A stretch of DNA of 64,000 nt, from positions 47,797-111,796 of the forward strand of contig DBOB01000016.1 of NCBI GenBank assembly GCA_002299885.1, written 5' to 3'. This DNA comes from Sediminibacterium sp. UBA657. Its GTDB lineage: Bacteria; Bacteroidota; Bacteroidia; Chitinophagales; Chitinophagaceae. A program made the translations under genes and the position numbers. Of the stretch, positions 43,236 through 53,400 are shown one piece after another; positions within the stretch are counted from its first letter, which is position 1; each line of letters opens with the position of its first letter. Under the pieces are notes generated by a model. That model was not told the DNA's origin. It saw nothing but the letters and a program-made list of their open reading frames with translations, and made no database searches.

Positions 43236-43258
43236 AAACTACACAGATATCCATTTAT

Positions 43259-43289
43259 AAAAAATGCCCCAAAATTTGGGGCATTTTTA
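43259..43289. terminator. Intrinsic terminator, bidirectional
   Basis: AAAATGCCCCAAA pairs with TTTGGGGCATTTT in a near-continuous hairpin followed by T-runs, between the convergent barrel-protein and serS genes. Confidence 0.9.
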
Positions 43290-43306
43290 GTATCATAAAT
43301 TATTTT

Positions 43307-44578
43307 TTATATCAATTGCTTCGCACCAAAATAAGGCACCAAAACTTCTGGCAAGTTAATACCTGTTTCGGTTTGATAGTTCTCTACAATCGCTGCATAA
43401 ATTCTTGGTAATGCCAATGAGCTACCATTCAACGAATGTGCAAATTGCGTCTTGCCTTCCTGGTCTTTGAAACGACACTTCATTCTATAGGTTTGGTAAT
43501 TATTGAAATTAGATACACTACTTACCTCCAACCATTTTTCTTGCGCGGCACTATACACTTCAAAATCATAGGTGATAGCAGCAGCAAAGCCCATATCTCC
43601 ACCACATAATCTTAGAATACGGTATTGTAATCCTAAACTGATTAATAAGTTTTCTACATGCGCCACCATCTCATTTAAAGTATCATCACTTTTATCTGGA
43701 TGTACAATTTGTATGATCTCTACTTTTTCAAATTGATGTACTCTATTCAATCCTCTAACCTCTTTACCAAAACTTCCTGCTTCTCTTCTAAAACATGGTG
43801 AGTAAGCCGTCATCTTGATAGGTAAGTCTGTGTCTTTTAAAATCGTATCTCTAAACACATTCGTTACAGGCACTTCGGCCGTTGGAATTAAATAAAAATC
43901 ATCTTCGGTCGCATGGTACATCTGCCCTTCTTTGTCTGGCAATTGTCCAGTTGCAAAAGCAGAAGCTGCATTCACCATGTACGGTGGGATGTATTCTGTA
44001 TAGCCTGCTGCAGTATTAAAATCTAAAAAGTATTGCGTGAGTGCTCTTTGAAATTTAGCGCCCTTGCCTATATATAAAGGGAAACCACTTCCTGTGATTT
44101 TAGCACCTGTTTCAAAGTCTACTAGATTGTATTTTTTAATCAAGTCCCAATGTGCCATTGAACCTGCTGGTAGTGTTGGTGTGCTACCTGCTTCTTTCAC
44201 TACTTCGTTCTCTTCCGGTGTTTTTCCTTTTGGCACTAAAGCGTGTGGTAAATTGGGTAACTGCACCACTAAATTTTGAAGTGCTAATTCAACTTCTGCC
44301 ATTTCAATTTTCAATGGTTCTAATGCTAATTTCCATGCACCTACATTTTGCTTGATCGCTTCTGCTTGTTCTTTCTCTCCCTTCGCCATATGGTTGCCTA
44401 TCTCTTTGGATGCAGCATTCACCTTAGATTGCAAGTCATCAAAGCTAGCTTGTAAACGCTTTCTTTGGTCGTCCATTGAGATCGCTTGGTCTACTATGTC
44501 TACATTTGAAAAATGCTTGATGGCAAGTAGCTCCTTCGCTAATTGGGTATGTTGTCTTAAATAGCTTACCTGTAACAT
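43307..44578 (-). CDS. serS: Serine--tRNA ligase
   Basis: Charges tRNA-Ser and tRNA-Sec. The 423-residue protein starts MLQVSYLRQHTQLAKELL, followed by the N-terminal tRNA-binding coiled coil (about residues 20-100). The class II core shows LIPTAEVPVTNVF (motif 1-2 region), SPCFRREAGSFGKEVRGLNRVHQFEKVE (motif 2, about residues 258-285) and NGSSLALPRIYAAIVENYQ (motif 3, about residue 380). The ATG at 44578 is chosen because an earlier in-frame start would overlap the promoter -7 element. It is divergent from a small conserved gene. Confidence 0.97.
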   Translation of the reverse strand: MLQVSYLRQHTQLAKELLAIKHFSNVDIVDQAISMDDQRKRLQASFDDLQSKVNAASKEIGNHMAKGEKEQAEAIKQNVGAWKLALEPLKIEMAEVELALQNLVVQLPNLPHALVPKGKTPEENEVVKEAGSTPTLPAGSMAHWDLIKKYNLVDFETGAKITGSGFPLYIGKGAKFQRALTQYFLDFNTAAGYTEYIPPYMVNAASAFATGQLPDKEGQMYHATEDDFYLIPTAEVPVTNVFRDTILKDTDLPIKMTAYSPCFRREAGSFGKEVRGLNRVHQFEKVEIIQIVHPDKSDDTLNEMVAHVENLLISLGLQYRILRLCGGDMGFAAAITYDFEVYSAAQEKWLEVSSVSNFNNYQTYRMKCRFKDQEGKTQFAHSLNGSSLALPRIYAAIVENYQTETGINLPEVLVPYFGAKQLI

Positions 44579-44592
44579 ATCGAGAAATTTGG

Positions 44593-44600
44593 GCAAAGAT
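44593..44600 (-). promoter_or_regulatory. Bacteroidota -7 element for serS
   Basis: The minus strand reads TATCTTTG (TAnnTTTG), 14 nt before the serS ATG. Confidence 0.6.
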
Positions 44601-44633
44601 AATCAAACCATCCTACCAAGTACAGATATCCCC

Positions 44634-44641
44634 TACCTTTG
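44634..44641 (+). promoter_or_regulatory. Bacteroidota -7 element (TACCTTTG) for the small gene at 44663
   Basis: Perfect TAnnTTTG, 21 nt before the ATG at 44663; it is divergent from the serS promoter with about 33 nt between the two -7 elements. Confidence 0.6.
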
Positions 44642-44662
44642 CACCATAAATTGAACAATTCT

Positions 44663-45010
44663 ATGGCAAGTATAGGGGACGATTTCCAAACCAGGTGGTG
44701 GGATTTAGAACGAAAATTGATGGAGAAATTTGGTAAAAAGCCAGACCTGGAGTCGATTCTGTTTTTAATAGGCTTACAGGAAACGGGTTTTATCCAAGAA
44801 AAAATTAGCAAAGAACAAAAGCAGGACTTAATGCATGTGGCTATTTGTAGCATACTTATGTCTAGTGGTTTTTATATCATAGAAGGCAAGGATGGCGATG
44901 GCTGGCCCCATTTTAAACAACTCAAAAACTTACCTGTGATGGATTTAATAGAACAGGAGGTTTTCCTAAAAGACCATGTTTTGCTTTATTTTGATAACAA
45001 TCAGTTCTAG
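44663..45010 (+). CDS. Conserved hypothetical protein
   Basis: A 115-residue cytoplasmic protein (MASIGDDFQTRWWDLERKLMEKFG...), helical and rich in charged residues, with no signal peptide, membrane segment or metal motif. The pattern DLESILFLIGLQETGF and DGDGWPHFKQLKNLP looks like a conserved Bacteroidota family, but I cannot name it. The start is placed at 44663, after the promoter; an earlier in-frame codon lies within the -7 element. The gene sits between serS (divergent) and gcvH and gives no functional clue. Confidence 0.75.
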   Translation: MASIGDDFQTRWWDLERKLMEKFGKKPDLESILFLIGLQETGFIQEKISKEQKQDLMHVAICSILMSSGFYIIEGKDGDGWPHFKQLKNLPVMDLIEQEVFLKDHVLLYFDNNQF

Positions 45011-45065
45011 ACCATTGGTTTTTTACCAATTTTTATGAATATTTGCACTAATAAAAAAATAACCT

Positions 45066-45443
45066 ATGCAATTCCCAGCAGACTTACGCTACACTAAAGA
45101 CCATGAGTGGATTAAATTAGAAGGCAATACCGCTACGATTGGTATCACTGACTTCGCTCAAGGCGAGTTGGGAGATATTGTATTTATAGACATCAACACT
45201 GTTGGAAGCACGCTTGCAGCAGAAGCTATATTTGGCACAGTGGAAGCAGTGAAAACAGTAAGTGATTTATTTTTACCTATTGCTGGCACAGTATTAGAAG
45301 TGAATCCTGCTTTATCTGCTCAACCAGAATTAGTAAATACCGATGCATACGGAGAAGGTTGGATGATTAAAATGACTGTAAGCAATCCAGCAGATGTGGA
45401 TGCATTGCTTACTAGCGAAGCCTATGCGCAGTTGGTACACTAA
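45066..45443 (+). CDS. gcvH: Glycine cleavage system H protein
   Basis: Lipoylated carrier that shuttles the aminomethyl group between the P, T and L proteins. The 125-residue protein has the standard start (LRYTKDHEWIKLEG) and the lipoyl-lysine region FGTVEAVKTVSDLFLPI, with Lys63 as the modified residue. Upstream, an AATATTTG (one mismatch to TAnnTTTG) and a TTGG about 20 nt further up may form its promoter. A VanZ-like gene follows 10 nt downstream and is probably co-transcribed. Confidence 0.97.
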   Translation: MQFPADLRYTKDHEWIKLEGNTATIGITDFAQGELGDIVFIDINTVGSTLAAEAIFGTVEAVKTVSDLFLPIAGTVLEVNPALSAQPELVNTDAYGEGWMIKMTVSNPADVDALLTSEAYAQLVH

Positions 45444-45453
45444 ACCAACAAAC

Positions 45454-45828
45454 ATGAAATACTTTATTTGGGTGTTAGCAGAAATTGCACTCGTATTTGT
45501 ATTACTGAGCCTTCCGGGCAGTAGCTTCACAAATCGAACTGGATGGTTGAACATTTTACCGATCGATAAAATAGTGCATGTCATGCTATTTGGTTCTCTG
45601 GCTTGGTCCTTCTATTATTTTTTTGATAAAACAACTATCCAAGCACTTAAATCTGTTCGTGCACAAGCCTGGGCCATGATATTCTGTATTGTGTATGGGA
45701 TTGCGATGGAATACTACCAAAAATGGTATGTACCAAGCAGGGGATTCGAAGTCAAGGATATGATTGCAGATGCTGCAGGGGTCATATTTGCATTGCCGCT
45801 ATATCAATTATGGAAAAAAAGACAATAA
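45454..45828 (+). CDS. VanZ-like family membrane protein
   Basis: A 124-residue protein with three to four membrane helices and the VanZ-like signature: DKIVHVMLFGSLAWS (about residues 36-50), then GIAMEYYQKWYVPSRGFEVKD followed by MIADAAGVIFAL. The family is named after the teicoplanin-resistance accessory gene, but most members are of unknown function. The ATG at 45454 is used, since a longer in-frame reading overlaps gcvH. It lies 10 nt after gcvH, which is probably incidental. Confidence 0.85.
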   Translation: MKYFIWVLAEIALVFVLLSLPGSSFTNRTGWLNILPIDKIVHVMLFGSLAWSFYYFFDKTTIQALKSVRAQAWAMIFCIVYGIAMEYYQKWYVPSRGFEVKDMIADAAGVIFALPLYQLWKKRQ

Positions 45829-45865
45829 TTTGTACTTTTAACAGCAACCTAATACAAGATAACCA

Positions 45866-46327
45866 ATGGGGATAGAACAAGATATTCAACAAGCTAGTTT
45901 CAGAAATGAGTTTCAGAAAATGGGCATCAATCTCCTTTTCACTGCCAACTGGTTGAATGAGCAAATTGGTAAAATACTTTCCGAAGAAGGTGTTACACAA
46001 CAACAATACAATATCCTACGAATATTAAGAGGAAGTGCTACCCCCTTGAGTACACTTAAAATAAGAGAGCGGATGTTGGATAAGATGAGTGATACCAGTA
46101 GAATTGTTGATAGATTGATTGCAAAAGAATTAGTTGTAAAAAACACCTGCGAAAAAGATAAAAGATTGGTGGATATCACCCTCTCTCCAAAAGGACTTGA
46201 TTTAGTGGATCAATTGGATCAGTTCAATGATCGCATAGACGCTTTATTAAAAGGAATCAATGCATCCGAAGCAGCCACAATGAATCAAATCCTTGATAAA
46301 ATAAGAACGGTACATACAGGTTCTTAG
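45866..46327 (+). CDS. MarR-family transcriptional regulator
   Basis: A 153-residue winged-helix dimer. After an N-terminal dimerisation helix, the DNA-binding domain reads VTQQQYNILRILRGS, LKIRERMLDKMSDTSRIVDRLIAKELV (recognition helix, about residues 74-92) and the wing CEKDKRLVDITLSPKGLDLV (the conserved D.R motif). A single cysteine occurs before the wing. The target and ligand are unknown; it may regulate itself or the glycosidase downstream, 62 nt away. Confidence 0.92.
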   Translation: MGIEQDIQQASFRNEFQKMGINLLFTANWLNEQIGKILSEEGVTQQQYNILRILRGSATPLSTLKIRERMLDKMSDTSRIVDRLIAKELVVKNTCEKDKRLVDITLSPKGLDLVDQLDQFNDRIDALLKGINASEAATMNQILDKIRTVHTGS

Positions 46328-46389
46328 AACAAGCAATTGCCTTATTTTCAAAATCATTAATAGACAGCTTAGAACACTATTTTTCAGCT

Positions 46390-47856
46390 ATGAAGAAAAT
46401 TTTATTTGCGCTTTTTTTAGCCATCCCATTTTCAGTATTTGCACAACCCAATTTATCAGATAAAAATGTTTTTGAATTCAGGGCTGTATGGGTAGCCACC
46501 GTAGTCAATATTGACTGGCCAAGTAAACCAGGATTAAGTAGTCAAATTCAAAAAGCCGAGTTTGAAGCATTGTTGGATATGCATCAAAAAAATGGCATGA
46601 ATGCTATCATCATGCAAGTGAGGCCTTCTGGTGATGCATTATATCCGTCTAACCTAGAGCCTTGGAGTGAATATTTAATGGGTAAGCAAGGTGAAGCGCC
46701 TAGCCCTTATTATGATCCTTTGAGTTTTATGATTGAAGCAACGCATCAACGTGGTATGGAGTTTCATGCATGGATCAATCCTTATAGAGCTGTGTTTGAT
46801 ATCAATAAATCTAGCATTGCAAACACGCATTTATCTAAGGTCCACCCTGAATGGTTTTTAACCTACGGTGACAAAAAATATTTTAATCCTGGTCTGAAAG
46901 AAGTTTGGGAACATACCAATAAAGTGGTCGGTGATTTAGTAGCACGTTATGATATTGATGCAGTGCATATGGATGATTATTTTTATCCTTATAAAATTGT
47001 AGGAAAAGAATTTCCAGACGAATCCACCTATCAAAAAAATGCAAGAGGTTTAAGCAAGGACGACTGGAGAAGAAGCAACTGTGATACCATTGTGAAACAA
47101 TTGTCTGCGACCATTCACAAAGTCAAGCCAGGCGTTCAATTTGGCATTAGTCCTTTTGGTGTTTGGAGAAATCAATCTACAGACCCTAGAGGTAGTAAAA
47201 CAAAAGCGACAACCAACTATGACGATTTATATGCAGATATTTTATTGTGGTTAGAGAAAGATTGGATTGATTATGTGGCACCACAATTATATTGGGAGCA
47301 AGGTCATGCATTAGCCGATTACAATGAATTAATTGAGTGGTGGAATAGAAATAGTTATGGTAAGAATTTTTATGTGGGTCATGGCATTTATAGAGCAGGA
47401 AGCAATGCTGCTTGGAAATCTCCCAATGAGATTCCAAATCAAATTAAAAAAATGAGGTCCTTAAAAAATACCCATGGCAGTGCGTATTTTAGTAGTGCTA
47501 GTTTTAAAACCAATGCAAATGGATGGAATGATAGTTTACAAAACACCTACTACCACAAGCCTGCTTTAATTGCACCAATTGAATGGTTGGTTCAAAATAA
47601 AATGACAAGTCCTAAGCTTGTGAAGCAGAATGAAAATAGTTATTCCATTTTAGATAGTAATCCAACGAATACATTGAAGTATTTTGCGTTGATTCAAAAA
47701 ACCAAAACAGGTTATCAGGTAGCAGCTATCCTACCAAAAGAGACAAAGTCTATACAGTTGAATACATTAGGTATCACCAAGTCGGCATCAGAACCAATTT
47801 GGATTGTAGCTGTTGGAAAACAAAATCAATTAAGTAAGTACCAAGTGATCGATTAA
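46390..47856 (+). CDS. GH10-like (DUF187/DigH-type) glycosyl hydrolase
   Basis: A 488-residue exported protein (signal ending FAQPN). The TIM-barrel glycosyl hydrolase-like domain is clear: EFRAVWVATVVNIDWPS, MNAIIMQVRPSGDALYPS (about residues 75-92), FHAWINPYRA, YDIDAVHMDDYFYPY (about residues 194-208) and FGISPFGVWRN. The family includes E. coli DigH/YddW, which cuts denuded peptidoglycan glycans at the septum. The D/E residues of HMDDYFYP and the active-site tyrosines are kept. A short C-terminal domain follows. It converges on kup, with stops overlapping by 4 nt. Confidence 0.9.
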   Translation: MKKILFALFLAIPFSVFAQPNLSDKNVFEFRAVWVATVVNIDWPSKPGLSSQIQKAEFEALLDMHQKNGMNAIIMQVRPSGDALYPSNLEPWSEYLMGKQGEAPSPYYDPLSFMIEATHQRGMEFHAWINPYRAVFDINKSSIANTHLSKVHPEWFLTYGDKKYFNPGLKEVWEHTNKVVGDLVARYDIDAVHMDDYFYPYKIVGKEFPDESTYQKNARGLSKDDWRRSNCDTIVKQLSATIHKVKPGVQFGISPFGVWRNQSTDPRGSKTKATTNYDDLYADILLWLEKDWIDYVAPQLYWEQGHALADYNELIEWWNRNSYGKNFYVGHGIYRAGSNAAWKSPNEIPNQIKKMRSLKNTHGSAYFSSASFKTNANGWNDSLQNTYYHKPALIAPIEWLVQNKMTSPKLVKQNENSYSILDSNPTNTLKYFALIQKTKTGYQVAAILPKETKSIQLNTLGITKSASEPIWIVAVGKQNQLSKYQVID

Positions 47857-49823
47857 TGCTCGTAGGTACGCTTTAATGGAAGGTTTTCATTGGCTTTGAT
47901 AATCAAAGGAACGTGTTCCACAATCGTCATGTCATTATCCAATCCAAAAGCTTTCTGGTCGCTTTGTGCAAAGTTTTTGATATTGAAATATAAGTCCATG
48001 ATGAAGTCCTCTTTCAATGAGAGTTCATTTTCAATAGAGAAGAAGCTTTCAATAATAACATAGGTAATATCCGCATGGAAATCTTTTTGTTTTAAAGATT
48101 CATACTTGCTGTAAATACCCAATTCTTGACACTCATTCAATTCCTGCATCACTTTCTTAAATAATACATTCACGCGTGGCTGAATACGGAAACCTAATTT
48201 AAAATCCACGCGCATCACCTTGTCATCAATTAATTCACGAATGCTATAGGACATGCCATATGGAGAATCAGTACGGTCAATATGAATGAACCAATAAATA
48301 TCTGCACGCTTTGGTTTCTTATTTAAAATAGAATCAATGATTCGATGTTCTATTTCTCTGTGGTTGTTTGCCTTGGTTAAGTATACCAAATGTGTAGCAT
48401 ACTTTGGTACATCTTTGTCTGCACTCAAGGTAGCTAGTTGCTCTAGATAAGTACCCAGTTTCACGAAATCTAAATATCGGTTCGCAATTTTTCTTGCACG
48501 ATGCCAAACTAACATCACCAATATCATACTCAGTGAAAATACAAAAGTGATATAGCTTTCTTTAATCTTTACAACGTTGGCTACAAAAAATGAAATTTCA
48601 ACAACACTAAAAATAAAGATGATGAATGCTACAATTGCATGTCCCCATCTTCTTACATTCAATAAATAAAAGTTCATTAATATGGTCGTCATGATCATTG
48701 TAATAATGATTGAAAACCCATAAGCCGCTTCCATATGCTCACTCTTTCTAAAAAAGAGACACATCGTAATGCAACCTATCCATAAAATAAAATTCAAACT
48801 AGGAATATAGATTTGTCCCTTTTGATCGGTTGGGAACTTAACAGTGACACGTGGCCAAAAATTTAAACTAATGGCCTCGTTAATTAAAGTGAATGAACCA
48901 CTAATTAATGCCTGGCTCGCAATGATTGCAGCTACAGTTGCTACACCAATACCTATTAACAAGAACCAATGCGGCATGATTTCATAAAAAGGATTCAAGC
49001 CATCCATTGGTTGCCCAATATGTTGAATCAACCAAGCACCCTGTCCCATATAGTTCATCACAAGTGCTAGCTTAACAAACATCCAACTTACTTGAATATT
49101 TTTACGTCCACAATGGCCTAAATCGCTATACAATGCCTCTGCTCCTGTAGTACAAAGAAACACAGCGCCTAGTAACCAAAAGCCTTGAGGATAATTGGTC
49201 AATAGATCATAAGCATAATAAGGATTGAAGGATTTCAAAATTTCTGTATGCTCAACCACTTGAAAAAAGCCCAATAAAAATATCATAGAAAACCAAACCA
49301 CCATAATTGGTCCAAATGCAAAACCAACAATTTTAGTACCAAAACGTTGAAAGAAAAAGATCAATGAAATAATGCCAATCACAATGCCAACTGTTAAATT
49401 ATTTCCTGGTACAATAATTTTCTCTAATCCTTTCACGCCACCTAATCCTTCAATAGCAGAAGAAACAGAGATGGGTGGTGTAATCATCCCATCGGCTAAT
49501 AACATAGCTGCGCCTATGATTGCTGGGATATAGATCCATTTTACATAACGACGAATTAACGCAAACAAAGAGAAGATACCACCTTCTCCACGATTGTCTG
49601 CTCTTAATGTAAGAAACACATACTTAAATGTAGTCTGTAAAGTCAGTGTCCAAAAAACACAGGAGATGGCACCGTATACCAATTGTTCTGTGATGACTTT
49701 GTGGTTAATGATGGACTTAAACACATAAAGTGGAGAAGTACCGATATCGCCGTAAATAATACCTAGCGTTACGATTAGACCAGCTGCTGAAAGTTTCTGC
49801 TGGTGCCCTGAATTTTGTACCAT
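47853..49823 (-). CDS. kup: KUP-family potassium transporter
   Basis: Proton-coupled potassium uptake in the inner membrane. At 656 residues it has twelve membrane helices and the family start LIVTLGIIYGDIGTSPLYVFK (about residues 15-35), then ADNRGEGGIFSLFALI and LLADGMITPPISVSSAIEGL. The C-terminal cytoplasmic part (about residues 440-656) is present. Length and motifs are normal. No potassium-responsive element such as a ydaO/c-di-AMP riboswitch fits the leader. It is monocistronic. Confidence 0.96.
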   Translation of the reverse strand: MVQNSGHQQKLSAAGLIVTLGIIYGDIGTSPLYVFKSIINHKVITEQLVYGAISCVFWTLTLQTTFKYVFLTLRADNRGEGGIFSLFALIRRYVKWIYIPAIIGAAMLLADGMITPPISVSSAIEGLGGVKGLEKIIVPGNNLTVGIVIGIISLIFFFQRFGTKIVGFAFGPIMVVWFSMIFLLGFFQVVEHTEILKSFNPYYAYDLLTNYPQGFWLLGAVFLCTTGAEALYSDLGHCGRKNIQVSWMFVKLALVMNYMGQGAWLIQHIGQPMDGLNPFYEIMPHWFLLIGIGVATVAAIIASQALISGSFTLINEAISLNFWPRVTVKFPTDQKGQIYIPSLNFILWIGCITMCLFFRKSEHMEAAYGFSIIITMIMTTILMNFYLLNVRRWGHAIVAFIIFIFSVVEISFFVANVVKIKESYITFVFSLSMILVMLVWHRARKIANRYLDFVKLGTYLEQLATLSADKDVPKYATHLVYLTKANNHREIEHRIIDSILNKKPKRADIYWFIHIDRTDSPYGMSYSIRELIDDKVMRVDFKLGFRIQPRVNVLFKKVMQELNECQELGIYSKYESLKQKDFHADITYVIIESFFSIENELSLKEDFIMDLYFNIKNFAQSDQKAFGLDNDMTIVEHVPLIIKANENLPLKRTYEH

Positions 49824-49883
49824 GGATAAAATAATCTAGACACCAAAGTTGATACATTTTCGGTTCTAAAATCAAGAAAAGGA

Positions 49884-49913
49884 AACTATTTTTAAAAAAT
49901 ATTTAAAATAGTT
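49884..49913 (-). terminator. AT-rich inverted repeat after the SRPBCC gene
   Basis: AACTATTTT and AAAATAGTT form a perfect 9-bp A/T-only repeat with a 12-nt spacer, 16 nt after the stop. It is a weak terminator candidate. Confidence 0.3.
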
Positions 49914-49928
49914 ATTCAAAGGAAAAAG

Positions 49929-50402
49929 CTATGGCTTGTAAGCTCCCCACTTTTCCTCCACCGCTTTGAAACGGAAATCAAAAATTTCCTGCAGCTGACT
50001 TTTGACAAAAAGCACTTGCGCAATATCCCCCAAGAACCCCATTGGGATTTTGTAATGGACAATATCATCCATTTTCACCCCGCCCGGTACTGCCTTAAAA
50101 TGGTGTTGGTGGTGCCACATGGTATAAGGACCAAATCGCTGCTCGTCTACAAAATAAGCGCCTTCTTGCACATGGGTGATTTCGGTCATCCAATACAATG
50201 GAATATTCAAAATCGGCTTCACCGTGTATTCAATGATTTGCCCTGGATACATTTTTTCACCATGGAATTTACTGATGATATTGAACCCCATCTTCGCCGG
50301 GGTGATTTTAGCCAAATTAGCTGGACTACTAAAGAAATCCCAGGCTTCTGTCAACGAAATTGGGATAAATTGCTCGGTATGGATGGTATAAACTTTAGAC
50401 AT
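49929..50402 (-). CDS. SRPBCC (START-like) ligand-binding family protein
   Basis: A 157-residue helix-grip protein. The family pattern is visible: an N-terminal strand with ISLTEAWDFFSSPANLAKITPAKMGF (about residues 16-41), GQIIEYTVKPILNIPLYWMTEITHV, then RFGPYTMWHHQHHF and a long C-terminal helix (LQEIFDFRFKAVEEKWG). Members bind hydrophobic ligands or are linked to cell-division or photolyase neighbourhoods; here it stands alone, divergent from the helicase-nuclease gene 66 nt away. The ligand is unknown. Confidence 0.85.
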   Translation of the reverse strand: MSKVYTIHTEQFIPISLTEAWDFFSSPANLAKITPAKMGFNIISKFHGEKMYPGQIIEYTVKPILNIPLYWMTEITHVQEGAYFVDEQRFGPYTMWHHQHHFKAVPGGVKMDDIVHYKIPMGFLGDIAQVLFVKSQLQEIFDFRFKAVEEKWGAYKP

Positions 50403-50468
50403 ACTTGATTAACAATGGTTTTGGCATTTTGTTGTATGAAATCGCTACAAAGCCATTAATTTTAACCC

Positions 50469-53400
50469 ATGATTAGTAAAGCAGAGCAGCAGCTGGCCTT
50501 TGAAAAGGTGTATAATAAATTAAACGCGGCACAAAAAAAGGCAGTGGATACCATTGAGGGACCAGTCATGGTCATTGCTGGACCGGGCACAGGCAAAACC
50601 CAGATTCTTGGGGCTAGAATTGGAAAAATTTTATTGGAGACAGATACGGCACCAGAAAATATTTTATGTCTTACTTATACGGATGCTGGAGCAATCGCAA
50701 TGCGCAAAAGATTGATGGATTTTATTGGAACTGCAGCTTATAAAGTAACCATATCCACATTCCACGCTTTTTGCAACGACATCATTCAAGACAATTTATC
50801 TCTTTTTGAAAAACCAAGTTTGGACCCAATATCTGAATTAGAAAAAATTGCTTTATTAAAAGAACTCATTGACCAATTTGATAAGACCAATCCCTTAAAG
50901 CGCTTTAAAGGGGATGTCTATTATGAGATGTCCAACTTAAGTAAGTTGTTTAGCGCCATGAAAAAAGAGGGATGGGATGTGGCATTTTTAACCGAACAGA
51001 TAGATCAATACATTCAGGACATTCCGTTTAGAGAAGAGTTTGTCTATCAAAGAAAATACAAACAATTTGAAGCAGGAGATCTTAAACAGGGGCTAGTAGA
51101 TGATGCCATTGAAAAAATGGGGAAGCTAAAAGCAGCCGTAGCAGCATTTGACGAGTACCAAGGACTCATGAAAAAACATGGCCGTTATGATTTTGATGAT
51201 ATGATTAATTGGGTGATTCGTGCTTTCAAAGAAAATAAAAATCTATTAGCACAATACCAAGAGAGGTTCTTATATATTTTAGTGGATGAATTCCAAGACA
51301 CAAGTGGCACTCAGAACGAGCTCGTGCAATTGTTGACCAACTATTGGGAGCAACCGAATTTATTTGTAGTGGGTGATGATGACCAAAGTATTTTTAGATT
51401 CCAGGGCGCCAATGTCGAAAACATGTTGCACTTTCAAACGCAATATAAAGATGATATTGTCAATATTGTTTTAGAACAAAACTACCGATCCACCCAACCA
51501 ATCTTAGATGCCTCTACACAGGTGATCAATCAAAATCAGGAAAGGTTGATCAATAAAATTGGTGGATTATCAAAAAATTTAATTGCTTCCCTTCCCGAAA
51601 ATCAGTCCATTGACATTGCACCATCCATCCTTCAGTACAATGATCCACAAGAAGAGATGATGGACATCACCGAAAAAATTGCACAATTAATAAATACAGG
51701 AACGGAGCCCAAAGAGATTGCAGTATTGTATAAAGAACATAAATACGGTACTGAAATAGCGCATTTTTTACAGCAAAAAAATATTCCTATTTACAGCAGG
51801 AGAACTGCCAACCTTTTTGATCAAATACTGATTCAGCAAATCTTAAAAATACTAGACTATTTAGCCTGTGAGTGGGATCAACCCAATGAGGGCGCTAATT
51901 TATTATTTGAAATACTCCATTTCAAGTGGTGGGGAATATCCCCTATCACCATTGCTACGCTTACGGTGGAGGCCAATCAATTAAAATTTAATCATAAAGA
52001 AAATAGTTTTAGAAAAGTCTTAATAGATAAAACACAAGAGGTACAAACAGATTTATTTTCAACAGGTGGATTAGAGCAAGTGGCCAAAGCAGTTAAAGTA
52101 TTAGAGGATTTAATTGGACAAATTCCCAATGTGACTTTGGTGAATTTGATCGAACAGATTTTACAAAAGACAGGCATCATACAAGCCGTTTTAAATAGTG
52201 ATGACAAAGCAGCAGAATTAGATATGGTGACTTCGTTTTTTGACTTTATCAAAGAGGAAACGCATCGCAAGCCTAGTTTAGATTTGAAGACTTTAGTTGA
52301 TATCTTTCGTTTAATGAAACGCGAAGACATCCGCCTACCATTGCCTATTACTTTGGGTTCAGATGCTGGTGTGAATTTGTTAACCACACATAGTAGCAAG
52401 GGCCTTGAATTCACACATGTATTTTTAGCAGGAACCAATGCGGCTTATTGGGAGAAAAAAAGAACGACTGCAGCTGCAGGTTATAAGCTCCCAGATACAG
52501 TATTGAGTACTTTAGAAAGAGCAGATGATAAAGAAGAATTAAGAAGATTATTTTATGTAGCTATTACAAGAGCTAAAAAACATTTAACTATTTCATATAG
52601 TAAGTACAAGGCGGATGGTAAAGAACTTGAGCCGAGTCAATTTCTAATTGAACTAGTGCAGGGCAATGATGGGATGATACTATCGCAAGAATTAGATGCG
52701 TCCGTTAAAATGCAATATAAATTGCTAAGACTTGAAACCACATTGAAGCCAAGCATTGCACAATTAGAAGCCGATTTTATCCAACCGAAATTGGATAAAT
52801 TTTCCATGAATGTCACTGCATTGAATAATTACTTAAACTGTCCTTTACGTTTTTATTATAACAGCTTAATTCGTGTGCCTTCCGGGAAATCAGAAGCAAC
52901 TACTTTTGGTTCTGCAATACACGATGCACTGAATAAACTATTTGAAAAAATGCAAAAAGCAGGAAATGTATTTCCTGATAAACAAACCCTTGTAGAAGAT
53001 TTTGAATTCTATATGAAAAGGCATCGCGAAGCATTTACGCAACAAGAATTTAAAGATCGTTTAGATCTTGGCGGTACAGTCTTAGTCAACTATTATGATT
53101 TTTATGTGCAGCAATGGAATAAAATTGTCGCAACCGAATATAGAATCACCAATATTGTGGTCAATGATATTCCATTAAAAGGTGCGATAGACAAAATCGA
53201 ATTCAATGGCAAAGATGTTGTCGTGATTGACTACAAGACGGGTAATATTGACAATGCAAGAGAGCAGTTAAAAGGTCCGAATGAAAAGAATCCAAATGGA
53301 GGTGATTACTGGAGACAGGCCGTGTTCTATAAAATACTCTTAAGACATCATCCTAAAAATTGGCAGGTCACTAGCGCAGAATTTGATTTTGTGGAGCCCA

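Noticed and set aside
32739..45443. gcvT and gcvH as a dispersed glycine-cleavage cluster with riboswitch
   Set aside because: They are 11 kb apart, with short leaders that cannot hold a glycine riboswitch; dispersed gcv genes are usual in Bacteroidota.
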